DNA of 7,607 nt from Thermoplasmata archaeon (GTDB lineage: Archaea; Thermoplasmatota; Thermoplasmata; Thermoplasmatales; Thermoplasmataceae). The position numbers and the translations under genes are program-made. The stretch spans positions 1 to 7,607 of the forward strand of contig JAJZWN010000061.1 in NCBI GenBank assembly GCA_021846695.1, given 5' to 3'. Shown piece after piece: positions 6,211-7,607 of the stretch (the first letter of the stretch is position 1; each line of letters opens with the position of its first letter). A model generated the notes under the pieces. It was given only the letters and a program-made list of their open reading frames with translations, was not told the DNA's origin and did no database searches.

Positions 6211-6954
6211 CTAGATGCTATACTTATTATCGTAATTTCTCGGAGTTATCATGTATTTTCCATATACGTATGTACTTGAATTGCCAATTACTACCAGGGT
6301 AAACATATTAATATCAGATTGCAGGAAGTCCCCAAGTGTGGATATTTCTACTTTCTGTTCTTTCCTGTAGGCATTTGTCACCAAACCCACAGGTGTGTCT
6401 TTATTTCTATATCCCAGCATTATTTCCCTTGCTTTCTTTATAAGTTCTGTTCTTTTTAAACTCACGGGGTTATAAATAGCAGTGACAAAATCACCGGCAC
6501 CAGCAGCGTGTATTCTTTTAAGTATAACATCCTCAGGCGTCAATTTATTGCTAAGGCTTATGGAGCAGAAATCATTCATAAAAGGAACTCCCAGCAACGA
6601 CCCTGCAGAACTTAATGCTGTAATGCCAGGAATTATCTGCAAATCAATTCTGTAATTATGTGATGCAATAATTTCAAAAACGATGCCTGCCATGCCATAT
6701 ATGGCTGAATCTCCGCTGGAAACAATAGATACAGTTTTTCCTGACATTACATATTTTATTGCATTATTTGCACGGCCTATTTCGTCCGTTACAGGGCCTG
6801 ATTCTATTTCCTTATCGCTTACAAATTCTTCAATTAACTCTATATATTTGCTATATCCCATAATAATATCTGAGTTTTTCAGGCTTTCTATGGCGTCACC
6901 TGTAATTTCCCCATTGCTGCCTGGCCCGATACCGATTAAATATAACTTAGGCAT
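6211..6954 (-). CDS. cbiH: Precorrin-3B / cobalt-precorrin-3 C17-methyltransferase
   Basis: A 247-residue cytoplasmic SAM-dependent tetrapyrrole methylase that methylates C17 of the macrocycle with ring contraction in corrin synthesis. Length is normal. Motifs in order: LIGIGPG (6-12) at the N-terminal strand, SSGDSAIYGMAG (79-90) for SAM binding, IPGITALSSA (108-117), then the CbiH-specific stretch LGVPFMNDFCSISLSNKLTP (121-140), and FVTAIYNPVSLKR (156-168). The DFCSISLSN and YNP motifs point to CbiH/CobJ rather than CbiF or CbiL. In a thermoacidophilic archaeon the cobalt-early route (CbiH) is more likely than CobJ, by inference. No other cobalamin gene is in view. Upstream is GAAGGT only 2 nt from the ATG, too close for a good ribosome binding site, so initiation may not depend on it. 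It is convergent with the acetyltransferase gene across a 44-nt gap. Confidence 0.92.
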   Translation of the reverse strand: MPKLYLIGIGPGSNGEITGDAIESLKNSDIIMGYSKYIELIEEFVSDKEIESGPVTDEIGRANNAIKYVMSGKTVSIVSSGDSAIYGMAGIVFEIIASHNYRIDLQIIPGITALSSAGSLLGVPFMNDFCSISLSNKLTPEDVILKRIHAAGAGDFVTAIYNPVSLKRTELIKKAREIMLGYRNKDTPVGLVTNAYRKEQKVEISTLGDFLQSDINMFTLVVIGNSSTYVYGKYMITPRNYDNKYSI

Positions 6955-6993
6955 AGACCTTCATAAATGAATTAATAATATTCTTTGCTATTT

Positions 6994-7001
6994 TTTATAA
7001 A
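6994..7001 (-). promoter_or_regulatory. TATA box of cbiH
   Basis: On the minus strand TTTATAAA is centred about 43 nt before the ATG at 6954, predicting a start near 6971 and a leader of about 17 nt. cbiH would thus have its own promoter rather than depend on read-through from prpB. The surrounding DNA is very AT-rich (for example TATATTTAT at 7001-7009), so the exact box is uncertain. Confidence 0.45.
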
Positions 7002-7028
7002 TAAATATACAACACCGGATAAATATAT

Positions 7029-7045
7029 CTCCATATATAATGGAG
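7029..7045. repeat. 17-bp inverted repeat between prpB and cbiH
   Basis: CTCCAT at 7029-7034 and ATGGAG at 7040-7045 are perfect inverted copies around ATATA. Read on the minus strand, the element begins 23 nt after the prpB stop codon and is followed by an AT-rich run, so it could be a 3'-end hairpin. It also lies about 28 nt upstream of the cbiH TATA box, where a regulator could bind. The two roles cannot be told apart from sequence. Confidence 0.4.
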
Positions 7046-7067
7046 CCTTGTAGATGGTTTTAAATTT

Positions 7068-7607
7068 TTATTGATCGTTCGCCTTTGAGGGTTTATCTGA
7101 TATATTCTTATCAAAATCCTGATAAAAATCATAGTTTATAACTTCGTATTGCTCCTTCCTGGTCATCATTTGATCAATAATCTTTTCCTGGTTTCCATCT
7201 TTTTTGAGTGCATCAAGTGCTAAATCCATAGCCTTTGCAGCGATTCTAAACAATGTAACCGGGAAAATAACTATTCTGTACCCCATTTCCTGAAACTCTC
7301 CTGCTTTTATAAATGGCGTTTTTCCGAATTCGGTCATATTTGCCAGCAATGGAAAGTCTGTATTGTCTGCGAAATATTTGAATTCATCGCGGTCTGTCAG
7401 GGCTTCGGGAAATATTATGTCCGCGCCCTCTTTTATGTATGTTTTAGCCCTGGATAAGGCATCCTCCATGCCAGTTACAGCCCTTGCATCCGTCCTTGCA
7501 ATTATCAAAGCATTCTTTCTTGCTGCATTTGCTGCCCTGATTTTTTCAACCATGTTATCCCTGGATATAACCTCCTTTCCATTGAGGTGGCCGCATCTTT
7601 TTGGTGA
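7068..7607 (-). CDS. prpB: 2-methylisocitrate lyase, C-terminal part (5' end outside the window)
   Basis: The reading frame is open to the window edge; the last 179 residues are visible of about 290 expected. The enzyme splits 2-methylisocitrate into pyruvate and succinate, the last step of the methylcitrate cycle for propionate. The first visible residues contain KRCGH, the catalytic loop of PrpB (isocitrate lyases have KKCGH); the catalytic Cys codon is at 7593-7595. Next come IIARTDA, FPEAL with the metal-linked Glu, and NMTEFGKTP, all typical of PrpB in the PEP-mutase/isocitrate-lyase superfamily. The C-terminus (YEVINYDFYQDFD plus a short polar tail) ends as in known PrpB proteins, so the 3' end is intact. 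A Met at 7551-7553 is internal, since the catalytic motif lies before it. A side activity on isocitrate is possible. Partner genes such as citrate synthase and PrpD would have to lie beyond the window. Confidence 0.9.
   Translation of the reverse strand, partial: SPKRCGHLNGKEVISRDNMVEKIRAANAARKNALIIARTDARAVTGMEDALSRAKTYIKEGADIIFPEALTDRDEFKYFADNTDFPLLANMTEFGKTPFIKAGEFQEMGYRIVIFPVTLFRIAAKAMDLALDALKKDGNQEKIIDQMMTRKEQYEVINYDFYQDFDKNISDKPSKANDQ

Noticed and set aside
6957..6962. GAAGGT as the ribosome binding site of cbiH
   Set aside because: It is only 2 nt from the ATG, closer than functional Shine-Dalgarno sites, so it is mentioned but not annotated as a site.
7068..7553. A complete 161-residue gene starting at the ATG at 7553
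   Set aside because: The frame continues to the window edge and encodes the catalytic KRCGH motif before this Met, so the Met is internal to a longer PrpB.
1..7607. CRISPR array, tRNA, rRNA, insertion sequence or defence island
   Set aside because: No regularly spaced repeats, cloverleaf-like sequence, transposase, terminal repeats or nuclease/toxin-like proteins were seen on either strand.

Overview
The window looks like the chromosome of a thermoacidophilic archaeon of the Thermoplasmatales type (Ferroplasma, Cuniculiplasma, Picrophilus or Acidiplasma-like). This is inferred from AT-rich DNA, heavy use of ATA, AGA and AGG codons, archaeal TATA boxes of the TTTATAAA kind, and several of those boxes lying about 26 nt before an ATG, which implies leaderless mRNAs. 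No database search was possible, so the genus is a guess.

Layout, left to right. Positions 1-172 hold a possible tail of an off-window gene and the promoter, leader and ribosome binding site of an iron-type alcohol dehydrogenase (173-1294, +). A 263-nt convergent gap follows, with a hairpin and T-tracts on both strands. Next come two minus-strand genes: a DAO-family FAD-dependent oxidoreductase (1558-2796) and a poorly recognisable GNAT-like protein (2896-3603). A divergent control region (3604-3741) holds an inverted repeat, a direct repeat and two TATA boxes. It separates that gene from a 14-helix MFS exporter of the DHA2 type (3742-5442, +), followed 34 nt later by a GNAT acetyltransferase with an extra C-terminal region (5477-6166, +). 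On the minus strand follow a lone cobalamin-pathway methyltransferase, CbiH/CobJ (6211-6954), and the C-terminal two thirds of a methylisocitrate lyase, PrpB (7068 to beyond 7607).

How the genes may work together: most are single-gene transcription units with their own TATA box, so this is not one operon. The exporter with an acetyltransferase on each side is the most suggestive group; it could be a small detoxification locus, but that is inference from gene order. The alcohol dehydrogenase, FAD oxidoreductase and PrpB fit a heterotrophic scavenger oxidising alcohols, amines or amino acids, and propionate. CbiH belongs to corrin-ring synthesis, yet no other cobalamin gene is visible here.

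I found no tRNA, rRNA, CRISPR array, insertion sequence or defence system, and nothing that clearly amounts to an undescribed system. The points worth a second look are the divergent control region, the corrected start of the exporter, the two unusual GNAT-like proteins, and two 17-bp inverted repeats of identical 6-5-6 geometry next to different promoters.
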